Positions 54,746-64,000 of a stretch of DNA of 64,000 nucleotides are shown piece after piece. Position 1 is the first letter of the stretch. Each line of letters begins with the position of its first letter. The position numbers were made by a program, and so were the translations under genes. The DNA lies in NCBI RefSeq assembly GCF_033115175.1, contig NC_084835.1:94671948-94735947 (forward strand), read 5' to 3'. The notes under the pieces are model-generated. The model made no database searches. It was not told the DNA's origin and was given only the letters and a program-made list of their open reading frames with translations. Origin of the DNA: Lepus europaeus. Its lineage: Eukaryota > Chordata > Mammalia > Lagomorpha > Leporidae.

Positions 54746-54810
54746 ACTAATACATATTTAAGTTTCCTCCATATTTTTTCATAGCTTGATCGCTTATTTC
54801 TTTACAAAAA

Positions 54811-55127
54811 AAATTTTTTTTAAGATTTATTCATTTATTTGAAAGAGTTACACAGAGAGGCAGAGAGAGAGAGAGAGGCCTTCCATCTGATGGGTCACTC
54901 CCCAAATGGCCCCAACGGCTGGGGCTGCGCCAATCTGGAGCCAGGAGCTTCTTTCGGATCTCCCACGTGGGTGCAGGGGCCCAAAGACTTGGGCCATCTT
55001 CTGCTTTCCTGGGCGATAGCAGAGAGCTGGACAGGAAGTGGAGCAGCTGGGTCTCGAACCGGCGCCCATATGGGATGCTGGCGCTTCAGGCCAGGGCATT
55101 AACCCACTACACCACAGCGCTAGCCCC
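54811..55127 (-). mobile_element. CSINE type 1
   Basis: Antisense copy: taagatttattcatttattt to ccacagcgctagcccc. Confidence 0.93.
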
Positions 55128-55132
55128 ACAAG

Positions 55133-55355
55133 TTTTTTTTTTGTTTTGTTTTGTTTTTTTCAAGATTTGTTTTATCTCTTTGAAAGGCAGAATGACAGAG
55201 ACAAAGAGATCTTTGATTTGTTGGTTGACTCCCCAGATAGCCATGTTGGCATGGGTTAGACCAAGCCAAAGCCAGGAGCCAGGGACTCCATCCTGGTCTG
55301 CCCCCGTGGGTGGCAGAGGCCCAAGTACTTGGACCATCATTTGTTGCCTTCCCAG
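55133..55355 (-). mobile_element. CSINE, old, 5'-truncated
   Basis: Antisense copy: caagatttgttttatctctt to tcatttgttgccttcccag, stopping mid-element. Confidence 0.8.
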
Positions 55356-55387
55356 TATTGAAAGAGTGAAATTATAACAGAAGCAAC

Positions 55388-55680
55388 TTTTTTTTCCTCT
55401 TTTATATATTTGAAAGGCAGAGTAGTGTATGTATACATACACACACATACACACATATATCTTCTATCTGCTGTTCACTCTTCAGAGTTGTGGCTGGGCC
55501 AGGCGGAAGCCAGGAGCCAGGAACTCCTACATGGATGGGAGGGACCCAAGTACTTGGACAGATGCATTAGTAGGAAGCTAGGTTGGAAGCAGAGGCAGAA
55601 CTTGATCCCAGGCACTTTGATATGGGATGTAGGCAACCCAAGCAATGGTTTAATTCACTGTGTCACAGTGCTTACCCTGT
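55388..55680 (-). mobile_element. CSINE, old
   Basis: Antisense copy with an (ac)/(at) expansion at 55430-55460. It ends tcacagtgcttacccc-like. Confidence 0.8.
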
Positions 55681-55844
55681 AGAACAGAGGTATAAGATTC
55701 TGCAGTGACACCTGTCACTCTTGTTTTTATTTATTAAAAACATTCTTTCTAAGCCTAATAAAATTCTTTTCATTGATATTTTCTCTAGCTCTAATTTTGT
55801 GAGTTCTTAATGTTTGCGTATTTGATTGTATTTGAAAACCACAG

Positions 55845-56212
55845 CACACCCCTCCCCCTGGCCCTATCCCTCCCCCTCCCCCAACCCACACCCACACCAC
55901 ACCCCTAGAGGGGGTGGGGAGGGAGATCGAGAGAAACAAATCTTACATTCACTGGTTCACTCCCCAAATGCTTGCAACAACAGCTGGGGGTTGGGCAAGG
56001 CTGAACTCAGGAGCTTAGTAGTCAATCCACCTTTCCCATATGAATAGCAAGGACCCAGATACACGAGCCATCACTCTTGCTGCCTGGGGGTGCATGTTAG
56101 CAGGAAACTGAACTTAGAAACAGGCTGGGATTCAAACTCAGGCATTCTCATACGGGATGTGGGCATCTCTAGTGGTGGATAACTTAACTGCTATATCAAA
56201 TGCTCTGCCTCT
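55845..56212 (-). mobile_element. CSINE, old, next to a C-rich tract
   Basis: Antisense body at about 55920-56212 (ttacattcactggttcactc to atcaaatgctctgcc). It is preceded by a C/A-rich simple tract, cccctccccctggccc and ccacacccacacc, at 55845-55910. Confidence 0.75.
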
Positions 56213-56214
56213 AC

Positions 56215-56548
56215 AGAATGCTTCATACTGATCCTCTAGCACTTGCTTAACTTGTACCCAACTAGTTCATTGGTGTAACTTGCTGTCTTTTATTGCTTTG
56301 TAACACTTAATTAGTAGACTTTGAAAAGATAATTGTTACTGGCTGCATTTGACTGTTGAGTGCCTGAAAGACACTGTGATTAATATTTTTTGTGATCTCA
56401 TACCTAATATGCTGTCTGACACAATAGGCATTTGGTATTTTAGCCAAATTAAATATATTCTGTTCTAATCTTTCTCTTTAAAATAGGTATAGTATTTTGA
56501 AGAGTTTAATTAGAGATATAGTAAGCTTATTTTTTCATTTTGTTTTAA
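56215..56548. other. Intronic, no feature seen
   Basis: A/T-rich single-copy sequence. Confidence 0.5.
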
Positions 56549-56550
56549 AA

Positions 56551-56872
56551 AGGTTTAATGAAAATATTTATTTGACAGGCGGAGGGAGAGCTCTCATCTG
56601 CTGGTTTCACTTCCCAGATGCCCTTACTGCAGAATCTGGGGAGCCAGGAGCACAACACATCTCTCATATGGGTAACAGGGAATCAATCATTTGAGCCATC
56701 ATTGCTGCCTCTGAGGGTCTGCATTGTCAGGATATAGGTGTCAGTAGCCTGAGTCAGAAATGAAGCCTGCCCCCGCAGCCCCCGATACTTTGATGTGGTA
56801 TGCAGGAGTCCTAGCAGCATCTTGGTGTCTTAACCACTAGGCAAAACATGCCCCCCCCACCCCCATCCCCAG
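56551..56872 (-). mobile_element. CSINE, old
   Basis: Antisense copy: aatatttatttgacaggcgg to aaaacatgccccccccaccc. Confidence 0.8.
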
Positions 56873-57145
56873 TTTTTAATTTTGAACAAAAACAATTCTG
56901 GCTATTAGGGAGGTCAGTAGTGTCACTATAGTAGCCTGGCGATAGATCATGATAGCGTGGATGAGGTAGTAGAGAAATGAATAGACTTGAAAAATATTTG
57001 TATATTTGAATTTTTACTGTGAGTCAGGTAATAGGCCATGTGTTGTGGATGTGGACTTTTACGTAATTCTCATGATACCATTTTAGGTAAGAATAGCGCC
57101 AACTTTACAGAAACGGACCCAAAGACTAAGAACAAATCTTAGAAT

Positions 57146-57448
57146 CTAATCTTCCGCCTGCGGCGCCGGCACCCTGGGTTCTAGTCTCAGTTGCTCCTCT
57201 TCCAGGCCAGCTCTCTGCTGTGGCCTGGGAGGGCAGTAGAGGATGGCCCAGGTTCTTGGGCCCTGCACCCGCATGGGAGACCAGGAGGAAGCACCTCGCT
57301 CCTGGCTTTGATCGGCGCAGCGCACCGGCCGTAGCAACCATTTGGGGAGTGAACCAGCGGAAGGGAGACCTTTCTCTCTGTCTCTCTTTCTCACTGTCTA
57401 ACTCTGCCTGTCAAAAAACTCTGCCTGTCAAAAAAAAAAAAAAAAGAA
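57146..57448 (+). mobile_element. CSINE type 2-like, 5'-truncated, duplicated 3' end
   Basis: Sense copy starting inside the 5' region (ctaatcttccgcctgcggcg). The terminus aactctgcctgtcaaaaa occurs twice in a row (57401 and 57418) before the A-tail. Confidence 0.92.
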
Positions 57449-57479
57449 AAAATTCAAATATATTTCCAAAAAAAACCTA

Positions 57480-58010
57480 AAAGTTTTTCAACCATACACA
57501 AAAACAGATATGTGATGATGATACCCTGTGGACCTATTGTCCAAGTTCGGTAATTGTGTTTTTCCATTTGTTATTGGTATCTCTCCATTATGTCTTCACC
57601 CTTTTTTTCTCTAAATTTTTCATTCAATTTTTTAAAAATGAAAAATGTCAAAAGTAAAACAAGTAGAGAAGATAGTATGACAAATCCACATATACCTACT
57701 ATGTTTCAACCGTTGTCAGCATTTTGCACATCTTATTTCATCTGTTTTCCGTTATTCTCTATCTTATTTTTAACTGTAAGTGCTTTGTCTGTAATGGATA
57801 GGGATTAAAAACACCAATCACAATAGCCCAACTAACCTAATAATTTAAGAAATAATTTAAAAATATATATCCATAAAAAAATCTGATTTAGAATTTTTCC
57901 ACCCATAAATGTATTTCAAAATTTTTTTGAACAGATAATGCTTTTAAAGAAATGTAATCACACACACAAAAAAACTGTGATTACCATACCATTACTATTG
58001 GTCACAATAT
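57480..58010 (-). mobile_element. Old L1 3'-region fragment, antisense
   Basis: caagtagagaagatagtatg, aaatccacatatacctacta, ttgtcagcattttgcacatc and ttatttcatctgtttt follow the inverse of the 3' end of old L1M elements. Diverged. Confidence 0.6.
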
Positions 58011-58023
58011 AAAATTCATTGTA

Positions 58024-58381
58024 GGCCGGCGCCGTGGCTCAACAGGCTAATCCTCCGCCTTGTGGCGCCGGCACACCGGGTTCTAGTCCCGGTCGGGGCA
58101 CCGATCCTGTCCCGGTTGCCCCTCTTCCAGGCCAGCTCTCTGCTGTGGCCCGGGAGTGCAGTGGAGGATGGCCCAAGTGCTTGGGCCCTGCACCCCATGG
58201 GAGACCAGGAGAAGCACCTGGCTCCTGCCATCGGAACAGCGCGGTGCGCCGGCCGCAGCGCGCTACTGCGGCGGCCATTAGAGGGTGAACCAACGGCAAA
58301 GGAAGACCTTTCTCTCTGTCTCTCTCTCTCTCTCACTGTCCACTCTGCCTGTCAAAAATTAAAAAAAAAAAAAGAGGAAAA
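58024..58381 (+). mobile_element. CSINE type 2
   Basis: Sense, nearly intact: ggccggcgccgtggctcaac to ctctgcctgtcaaaaa. Perfect 13-bp duplication aaaattcattgta at 58011-58023 and 58382-58394. B-box ggttctagtcc at 58079-58089. Confidence 0.98.
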
Positions 58382-58394
58382 AAAATTCATTGTA

Positions 58395-58800
58395 TAGTCG
58401 GTGTTCACTTTTTCCCCTCAAAAATATGATGAAGTTCATTTGTTTGACATTTCTGATTTCATAATTTTGCTAGTTAAATTCCATTGAGTTGTGTTACTTT
58501 TTAGATAGCTGTCTATACACATGTACACACACCCTTTTTGCTGCACTCAACATGGGTGTCCGTATATTTCATTTGTCGTTCATTTCATTTGTTCCAGTGG
58601 ATTATACCACCTGGAATCCTTTCCGTAGCTGAATACTGCTTTGTTCTCATCTGCCTTCTTTGCGTTTTTATTGGCAAATATGCATTGTAAAACTTAACTA
58701 TACGTTTATATATTTATTGCTTTATATAGTTGCTCTTTAAACTAGTTAAGAGAAGAAAGAAAAAGTATGCATGTGTACTATTTAAAATGTAATTGCCATT
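58395..58800. other. Intronic, no feature seen
   Basis: A/T-rich sequence, possibly more of the old L1. Not assigned. Confidence 0.4.
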
Positions 58801-58816
58801 ACTGGTGCTGCTTTTT

Positions 58817-59155
58817 AATTAATTAATTAATTAATTAATTTTTTTGACAGGCAGAGTGGACAGTGAGAGAGATAGAGAGAAAGGTCTTCCTTTTGCCGTT
58901 GGTTCACCCTCCAATGGCCGCCGCGGCCGGCGCACCGCGCTGATCCGAAGGCAGGAGCCAGGTGCTTCTCCTGGTCTCCCATGGGGTGCAGGGCCCAAGC
59001 ACTTGGGCCATCCTCCACTGCACTCCCTGGCCACAGCAGAGAGCTGGCCTGGAAGAGGGGCAACTGGGACAGAATCCGGCGCCCCGACCGGGACTAGAAC
59101 CTGGTGTGCCAGCGCCACAAGGCAGAGGATTAGCCTATTGAGCCACGGCGCCGGC
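58817..59155 (-). mobile_element. CSINE type 2
   Basis: Antisense copy with a (ttaa)n tail at 58816-58841. 15-bp duplication ctggtgctgcttttt at 58802-58816 and 59156-59170. It landed at the edge of the next SINE's own target site. Confidence 0.97.
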
Positions 59156-59170
59156 CTGGTGCTGCTTTTT

Positions 59171-59487
59171 TAAAAAATATTTATTTATTTGAAAGGTAGA
59201 GCAATAGAAAGGTAGAGAGAGGGAAGGAGGGAGGGAGGGAGAGAGGTCTTTCATCTTCCAGTTCACTCCCCAGATGGCTGCAACAGCCGGAGCTGAGCCA
59301 GTCTGTAGCCAGGAGCTTCCTCCGGGTCTCCCACGTGGGTGCAGGGGCCCAAGGACTTGGCCATCTTCTTCTGCTTTCCCAGGCCATTGCCAAGAGCTGG
59401 ATTTGAAGAGAAGCCAGGACTTGAACCGGCGCCCATATGGGATGCTGGCACGGCAAGCTTCATCCACTATGCCACAGCTTGGGCCCC
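59171..59487 (-). mobile_element. CSINE type 1
   Basis: Antisense copy: aaatatttatttatttgaaa to ccacagcttgggcccc. tggtgctctttg at 59491 matches the left flank tggtgctgcttt, so this copy was there before its type 2 neighbour. Confidence 0.92.
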
Positions 59488-59489
59488 TA

Positions 59490-60345
59490 TTGGTGCTCTT
59501 TGTTGATTTGGATGGTTTTAAATTATTTGCTTTCAGAACTTCCTTTAGTATTTTTTGTAAGGTGGACCATAGGCAAAACAATTCCCTGTTTTTGTCTGGA
59601 AGTCTGGGAAAGTATTTCACCTTCATTTTTAGAAGATAGCTTATAGCCTTTTTTTTTTTTTTGTTTGTTTGGTGATAGGCAGTGTTAGAGAGAAAGGTCT
59701 TCCCTCCGTTGGTTCACTCCCCAAATGGTTGCTACGGCGTGTGCACTGCGCCGATCCGAAGCCAGGAGCCAAGTACTTCCTCCTGGTCTCCCATGCAGGT
59801 GCAGGGCCCAAGCACTTGGGCCATCCTCCACTGCCTTCCCGGGCCACAGCAGAGAGCTGGACTGGAAGAGAAGCAACCTGGGACAGAATCTGGCACCCCG
59901 ACTGGGACTAGAACCCCGGGGTGCTGGCGCTGCAGGCGGAGGATTAGCCTAGTGAGCCGTGGTGCCAGCCTAGAAGATAGCTTTTTTGGATATAAGTTTG
60001 GAGGTTTTTGTTTTTGTTTTAATAGCACTTTTTTTTTTTTTTTTTTTAATATGCTTGTCCACTGCTCCCTAGCCTTCACTGTTGCTGTCTATCATCTTAC
60101 TGGGGTTCCCAAATAGGTAATGACAACATTTTTCTGTTCTGAAGATCTTTCTCCTTGTTTTTGGCATTCAACATCCGTGTTATGATGTGTCTGTTTGAGG
60201 CTCTCTTTTAATTTGTCTTACTTGAAGTTCACTGAGCTGCTTTAATGTGCATATTCATGCTTTTCAGTAAATTGGGGAAATTGTGTTAGGGCAGGAGTGA
60301 TTGTTGCACCCAATGTAGATCCTCTGTTAAGTCAGGGCTTCATAT
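59490..60345 (-). mobile_element. Old L1-like fragment, antisense
   Basis: Reads, on +: gtattttttgtaaggtggac, ttttggatataagtttgg, ctgttctgaagatctttctc, ttatgatgtgtctgtttgag and cttgaagttcactgagctgc. This is an order I associate with antisense L1M sequence. Interrupted by the SINE at 59643. Confidence 0.5.
59643..59970 (-). mobile_element. CSINE, type 1/2 intermediate
   Basis: Antisense copy: gtgataggcagtgttagaga to gagccgtggtgccagcc. 13-bp duplication tagaagatagctt at 59630-59642 and 59971-59983. Confidence 0.95.
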
Positions 60346-60362
60346 AAAAATGATGCTGACTG

Positions 60363-60687
60363 TGCCAGTGCTGTGGCATAGCTGGTAAAGCTGCTGTGTG
60401 CAGTGCTGGCATCCCATATGGGTGCCAGTTCAAGACCCAGCTGCTCCACTTCTGATTCAGCTTTCTGCTATGGCCTGGGAAAACTAAGTCCTGGGCCCCT
60501 GCACCCACGTGGGAGACCTGGAGAAAGCTCCTGGCTTTGGTTCGGTGCAGCTCTGGCCGTTGTGGCCATTTGGGGAGTGAATCAGTGGATGGAGGACCTC
60601 TCTCTTTCTCTGTGTAACTCTGACTTTCAAATAAATAAATAAATAAATAAATACATAAATAAATCTTTTTTTTTTTTTTTTTAAAGA
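60363..60687 (+). mobile_element. CSINE type 1
   Basis: Sense copy: gtgccagtgctgtggcatag to aaataaataaataaataaat with an expanded (aaat)n tail. Confidence 0.93.
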
Positions 60688-60689
60688 AC

Positions 60690-61010
60690 AGTGCTGAATC
60701 TCTTAGCAACACTTGATAGAACTTAGTCTCAACAATAGGTGGCTGGAAACAAGATGAGAATCTGCCTGTTTCGGGAAGGTAGTCCTGTGACTGCACCTGG
60801 GGAAAAGGGGGGCTGTATTTTGATAGTACCATTCTTGAGTAGTTTCCAACTTAGCTGTGTGGAGAGGGATGAGTCTGTTCAAATAACACAAATTGCCACT
60901 GTTATAACTAAATTTTAGTAGATTCTTTTAAATACTGCTTCTTCAGTTGCCATATGCCTGCAGGGATTTCTAGAGGCTTCCATGAGATTTTTTTTTGGGA
61001 GATAGAGTAG
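60690..61010. other. Intronic, no feature seen
   Basis: Single-copy sequence. Confidence 0.5.
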
Positions 61011-61013
61011 GGG

Positions 61014-61272
61014 ACATTTTTATTTATTTTCATTTTATTTGGAAGGTAGAGATCTTCTATTTGCTGTTTCACTCCCCAAATGCCTGCAACAGCTGTGGTT
61101 GGGCCAAGCTGAAGCCAGAGCCTGGAACTCTACCTGGATCTTCCACTTGGATGTCAGAGACCCAACTACTTGAGCCGTCAGAAGCAGATGAACTTGGGTG
61201 CGAATCAGGCATTAAAATGGGATGCAGGCATCCTAAGCAACATTTTAATCCCTGTGCCAAATGCCTGCCCCT
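61014..61272 (-). mobile_element. CSINE, old
   Basis: Antisense copy: tatttattttcattttattt to gtgccaaatgcctgcccc. Confidence 0.83.
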
Positions 61273-61299
61273 GTATTTTTTTTTCATCTCACCAGTTTT

Positions 61300-62060
61300 G
61301 CTGGGGTTCATGGTTTCATTTTGAAGTGGAATTCACAGTATTGCTCTTTTTTTAATGTGGTAATACACCACACACAATAACATAAATCTTACTGTCTTAA
61401 AACATTTTTTTAAGTATACAGTACAGTGGTACTAGCTATATGCATATTGTGGTGCAGCGGATTTCTAAACTTTCTTTTAAAAAGTTTATCATTTTATTTA
61501 TTTTTAAAATATTTATTTATTTACTCATAATGCAGAGTTAGAGAGGCAGAGAGAGAGAGAGGTATCTTCCATCCACTGGTTCACTCCCCAAATGGCTGCA
61601 ATGACTGGAGCTGGGCCTATACGAAGCCAGGAGTCAGGAGCTTCTTCCAGGTCTCCCACATGTGTGCACGGGCCCAAAGACTTGGGCCATCTTCTGCTTT
61701 CCCAGAGCATAACAGAGAGCTGGATCAGAAGAGCAGCTGGGAATTGAACTGGTGCTCATATGGGATGCTGGTGCTGCAGGCAGTAGCTTTACCTGCTACG
61801 CCACAGTGTGGGCCCCAAAAGTTTATTTTAAATTTACAAAACTAAAATTGAGATAGCAATACAGTGAGTTCCTATATACCCCTTTCCCATACTCCATATT
61901 AACCTATCATATTAGTGTGTTTGTCAGAACTAATGCGCCACTCCTAGCTTCCCCCTTTTTTATTCCAAACTCCTTTAATCTCTAGAACTTTCATCTCACA
62001 GTATTACTTTTTAAATTTCATTCTCTTAATTGGTATTATATAGAATTACAGTTGATTTTT
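61300..62060 (-). mobile_element. Old L1 fragment, antisense, split by a SINE
   Basis: Pieces 61340-61490 (taatgtggtaatacaccaca, acataaatcttactgtctta, gtatacagtacagtggta) and 61817-62060 (taaatttacaaaactaaaat, gtgagttcctatataccccttt, reported here in parts). They follow the inverse of old L1 3' sequences. Sequence after 62399 may continue it. Confidence 0.6.
61491..61816 (-). mobile_element. CSINE type 1
   Basis: Antisense copy. aaaagtttat occurs before (about 61479) and after (61817). It ends ccacagtgtgggcccc. Confidence 0.92.
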
Positions 62061-62061
62061 T

Positions 62062-62398
62062 TGGCTGGTGCCGTGGCTCAACAGGCTAATCCTCCACCTT
62101 GCGGCGCTAGCACACCGGGTTCTAGTCCCGGTTGGGGCGCCGGATTCTATCCCGGTTGCCCCTCTTCCAGGCCAGCTCTCTGCTATGGCCCGGGAGTGCA
62201 GTGGAGGATGGCCCAAATCCTTGGGCCCTGCAGCCGCATGGGAGACCAGGAGAAGCACCTGGCTCCTGGCTTCGGATCAGCAAGATGCGCCGGCTGCAGT
62301 GGCCATTGGAGGGTGAACCAACGGCAAAAAGGAAGACCTTTCTCTCTGTCTCTCTCTCTCACTATCCACTCTGCCTGTCAAAAAAACAAACAAAAAAA
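62062..62398 (+). mobile_element. CSINE type 2
   Basis: Sense copy: ggctggtgccgtggctcaac to ctctgcctgtcaaaaaaac. Perfect 17-bp duplication aattacagttgattttt at 62044-62060 and 62399-62415. Confidence 0.98.
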
Positions 62399-62415
62399 AA
62401 TTACAGTTGATTTTT

Positions 62416-62768
62416 AAAAAAATATATATCAGTTTATGTCCAGCCTTACTAAATTGTTTATACCAATATGGTATGTTCTTTTGGGTTTTTATTTACATTG
62501 ACATGCAATTTGTAAATACTTTTTTCTTTATAAATTACAAACATAATTTTTTCCTTTTTACTTCATACTTTTTGGGACCTACCTTCTAGAAGAAGAGGTT
62601 ATAGTGTAAGTTTTTGTTTCTGAGCTCAAGGGAAAAGTCTCAATCAGTATCTCACCTTTGTTACATGTAGATTTTTTGGTTTTGGTAGATGCTGTTTATT
62701 AGAGTAAGTAACAACCTCTCTAAAGAACATGACACAAACCTGTTTTGGTTCTAGCTAAAATCAACCTG
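62416..62768. other. Intronic, no clear feature
   Basis: A/T-rich; perhaps further L1 remnant. Confidence 0.4.
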
Positions 62769-62769
62769 G

Positions 62770-63098
62770 GGGCCAGCGCTGTGGTGTAGCCAGTAAAGCC
62801 GCCGCCTGCAGTGCCGGCATCCCATATGGGTGCTGGTTCAGGTCTCAGCTGCTCCAGTTCTGATCTAGCTCTCTGCTATTGCCTGGGAAAGTAGTAGAAG
62901 GCGGCCCAAGTCTTTGGGCCCCTGTACCCTCATGGGAGATCCAGAGAAAGCTCCTGGCTTCTGGCTTTGGATTGGCCCAGCTCTGACCATTGTGGCCATT
63001 CGGGAATGAACTAAGCAGATGGAAGACCTCTCTGTCTCTCTCTGGCTCTGCTTCTCTGTAACTCTGCCTTTCAAATAATAAATAAATCTTTCAAAAAA
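62770..63098 (+). mobile_element. CSINE type 1
   Basis: Sense copy: ggggccagcgctgtggtgta to tttcaaataataaataaatc. Confidence 0.93.
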
Positions 63099-63099
63099 T

Positions 63100-63784
63100 C
63101 AATCAAATGTCCTGGCAGGTGGACACAAATCACAACTGATAGATGAAGACACAGTCCCATGGTGAACCCCCGTTAATAAGAAATCAGAGCCCTACCTGGC
63201 TGAAGCTGGTTAAGGATTCTGTGCCTAAGAAGCACAGCTTCACTTTTTTTTTGATTTTCATTATAGTGCTATCTTTCCACCCTTTACTGAACTTGGAATG
63301 CATGTAGCATACATACATACATGATAACTTAGTAGGCCCTGTGCGCTCCACCCTTTGAATATACATAACTCTTCCTGGAGCGTCCCAAAACTTAATGAAC
63401 ATACGTGATTTACCTAAAAGCACACTATAAAATTTGTTAACTCTTGGCTACTTGGGAGCCAGGGTTTTGGTCACAAGACTACCTCATTCCTCCTTTGTGA
63501 AACCCATTAATGTTCTTTTTGCCTAGCTTAAATAGTTGTTTTTAAGTGTTTTATTTGGCATAATTGCTAGATAAGAACCCTGTCATGTAGTTTGTCCAAT
63601 TCGTTTTCTTCAGTTTCTAGTTATTTATCATGAACCATTGTAGAATTTTATAAAAAAAATTTATGGAAATAATTTGTTTTATTAATATGATTTAGTGATT
63701 TTTTTTTGCATTTCTAAAATGCTTGATTGTAACATCTATTTTTGAATAAAAGTCATCCCCAAATTTAGTGAAGTAATTTTAGCA
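63100..63784. other. Intronic, no feature seen
   Basis: A/T-rich sequence with (atac)n at about 63310-63322. Nothing recognised. Confidence 0.5.
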
Positions 63785-63942
63785 ATAAGCATTATTTCTC
63801 CCAGTGTCTGAGGGTCAGATATTAGGAGCAACTAGCTGGTAAGCTTTGACTTTATCATGAGGTTGCCATCAAATTGTCAGCCGAAACTTCAGACATCTGA
63901 AGATTTGGGGCAGGAGGATCCATTTGCAAAGTGACCCACTTT
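63785..63942 (-). mobile_element. Ancient MLT1-type LTR fragment, antisense
   Basis: ccagtgtctgagggtcagat, tatcatgaggttgccatcaa, ttcagacatctgaagatttg and ggcaggaggatccatttgc follow the inverse of the MLT1 LTR, same family type as at 14735. It is cut by the terminal SINE. Confidence 0.6.
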
Positions 63943-63943
63943 A

Positions 63944-64000
63944 TTTTTAAAGAGATTTATTTATTTATTTGAAAGTCAGAGTTAGTTTCAAAGAGAGAGG
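63944..64000 (-). mobile_element. CSINE, cut by window edge
   Basis: Antisense head: aaagagatttatttatttat, gaaagtcagagtta; continues past the window. Confidence 0.9.

Larger units (their letters stand above)
53275..54810 (-). mobile_element. Old L1 fragment, antisense, with four SINEs inserted
   Basis: The + strand reads, in order: agggtagttttaggtttgta; agtccatagttcacattagg; gtgtacattctagaggtctg; aatgacatgtatccaccatt; ctggcaaccactgatctttt; aagtttcctccatattttt; and agcttgatcgcttatttctt. This is the inverse of the 3' part of old mammalian L1M elements. Pieces: 53275-53409, 53750-53997, 54264-54484 and 54746-54810. No open L1 frame remains. Confidence 0.8.
37150..64000 (+). other. ARK2N: First intron of ARK2N, incomplete
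   Basis: From the donor at 37150 to the window end no segment encodes recognisable ARK2N sequence (for instance the acidic, serine-rich N-terminus), so the first coding exon lies beyond 64000. The intron holds about 40 SINEs, antisense L1 fragments and a few LTR relics, described separately. Its first 2 kb are repeat-poor. Confidence 0.65.

Noticed and set aside
58079-58089. tRNA-like B-box (ggttctagtcc) suggesting a tRNA gene
   Set aside because: It is the internal pol III promoter of a tRNA-derived SINE; no cloverleaf with acceptor stem or anticodon arm is present.

Overview
The window is vertebrate nuclear DNA, almost certainly from a lagomorph and most likely rabbit (Oryctolagus) or a close relative. 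It carries roughly 85 copies of the lagomorph tRNA-derived C-repeat SINE (CSINE), spliced exons bounded by GT/AG, ancient mammalian MaLR LTRs and L1 fragments, and one CpG island. There is no prokaryotic or organellar signal. SINEs cover, by eye, a bit more than a third of the sequence. 'Type 1' below means the form starting ggggctggcgctgtggc and ending aaataaataaatctt. 'Type 2' is the younger form starting ggccggcgccgtggc and ending gcctgtcaaaa. 'Old' means diverged copies with a gcattagcagggagctgg block. A minus-strand copy reads poly-T first.

Layout. (1) 1-5.9 kb: the 3' half of HAUS1 (augmin complex subunit 1) on +, as five coding exons, the stop codon and a very short 3'UTR. (2) 5.9-36 kb: intergenic DNA filled with SINEs, several MaLR LTRs, one retroviral-type solo LTR, a small inverted-terminus element, a 25-bp minisatellite and some single-copy stretches. 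(3) 36-37.9 kb: a strong CpG island with a 5' non-coding exon ending at a GT donor at 37149/37150. By the known human 18q21.1 order (HAUS1 then C18orf25, same strand) this is read as the promoter and exon 1 of ARK2N (C18orf25). (4) 37.15-64 kb: the first intron of that gene, with more SINEs and antisense L1 fragments. No ARK2N coding exon lies in the window.

The two genes lie head-to-tail on +, about 31 kb apart, with no sign of functional coupling. Most open reading frames of 60-200 codons here are accidental frames through SINEs, LTRs or the CpG island. I found no convincing new biological system. The most interesting signals concern retroelements: a pair of SINEs sharing the same 5' flank, multi-level nested insertions, a solo LTR with a regular CCAAT triplet, and a 92-nt pure pyrimidine tract that seems to have grown from a SINE tail. 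Two small orphan exon-like segments are also worth checking.
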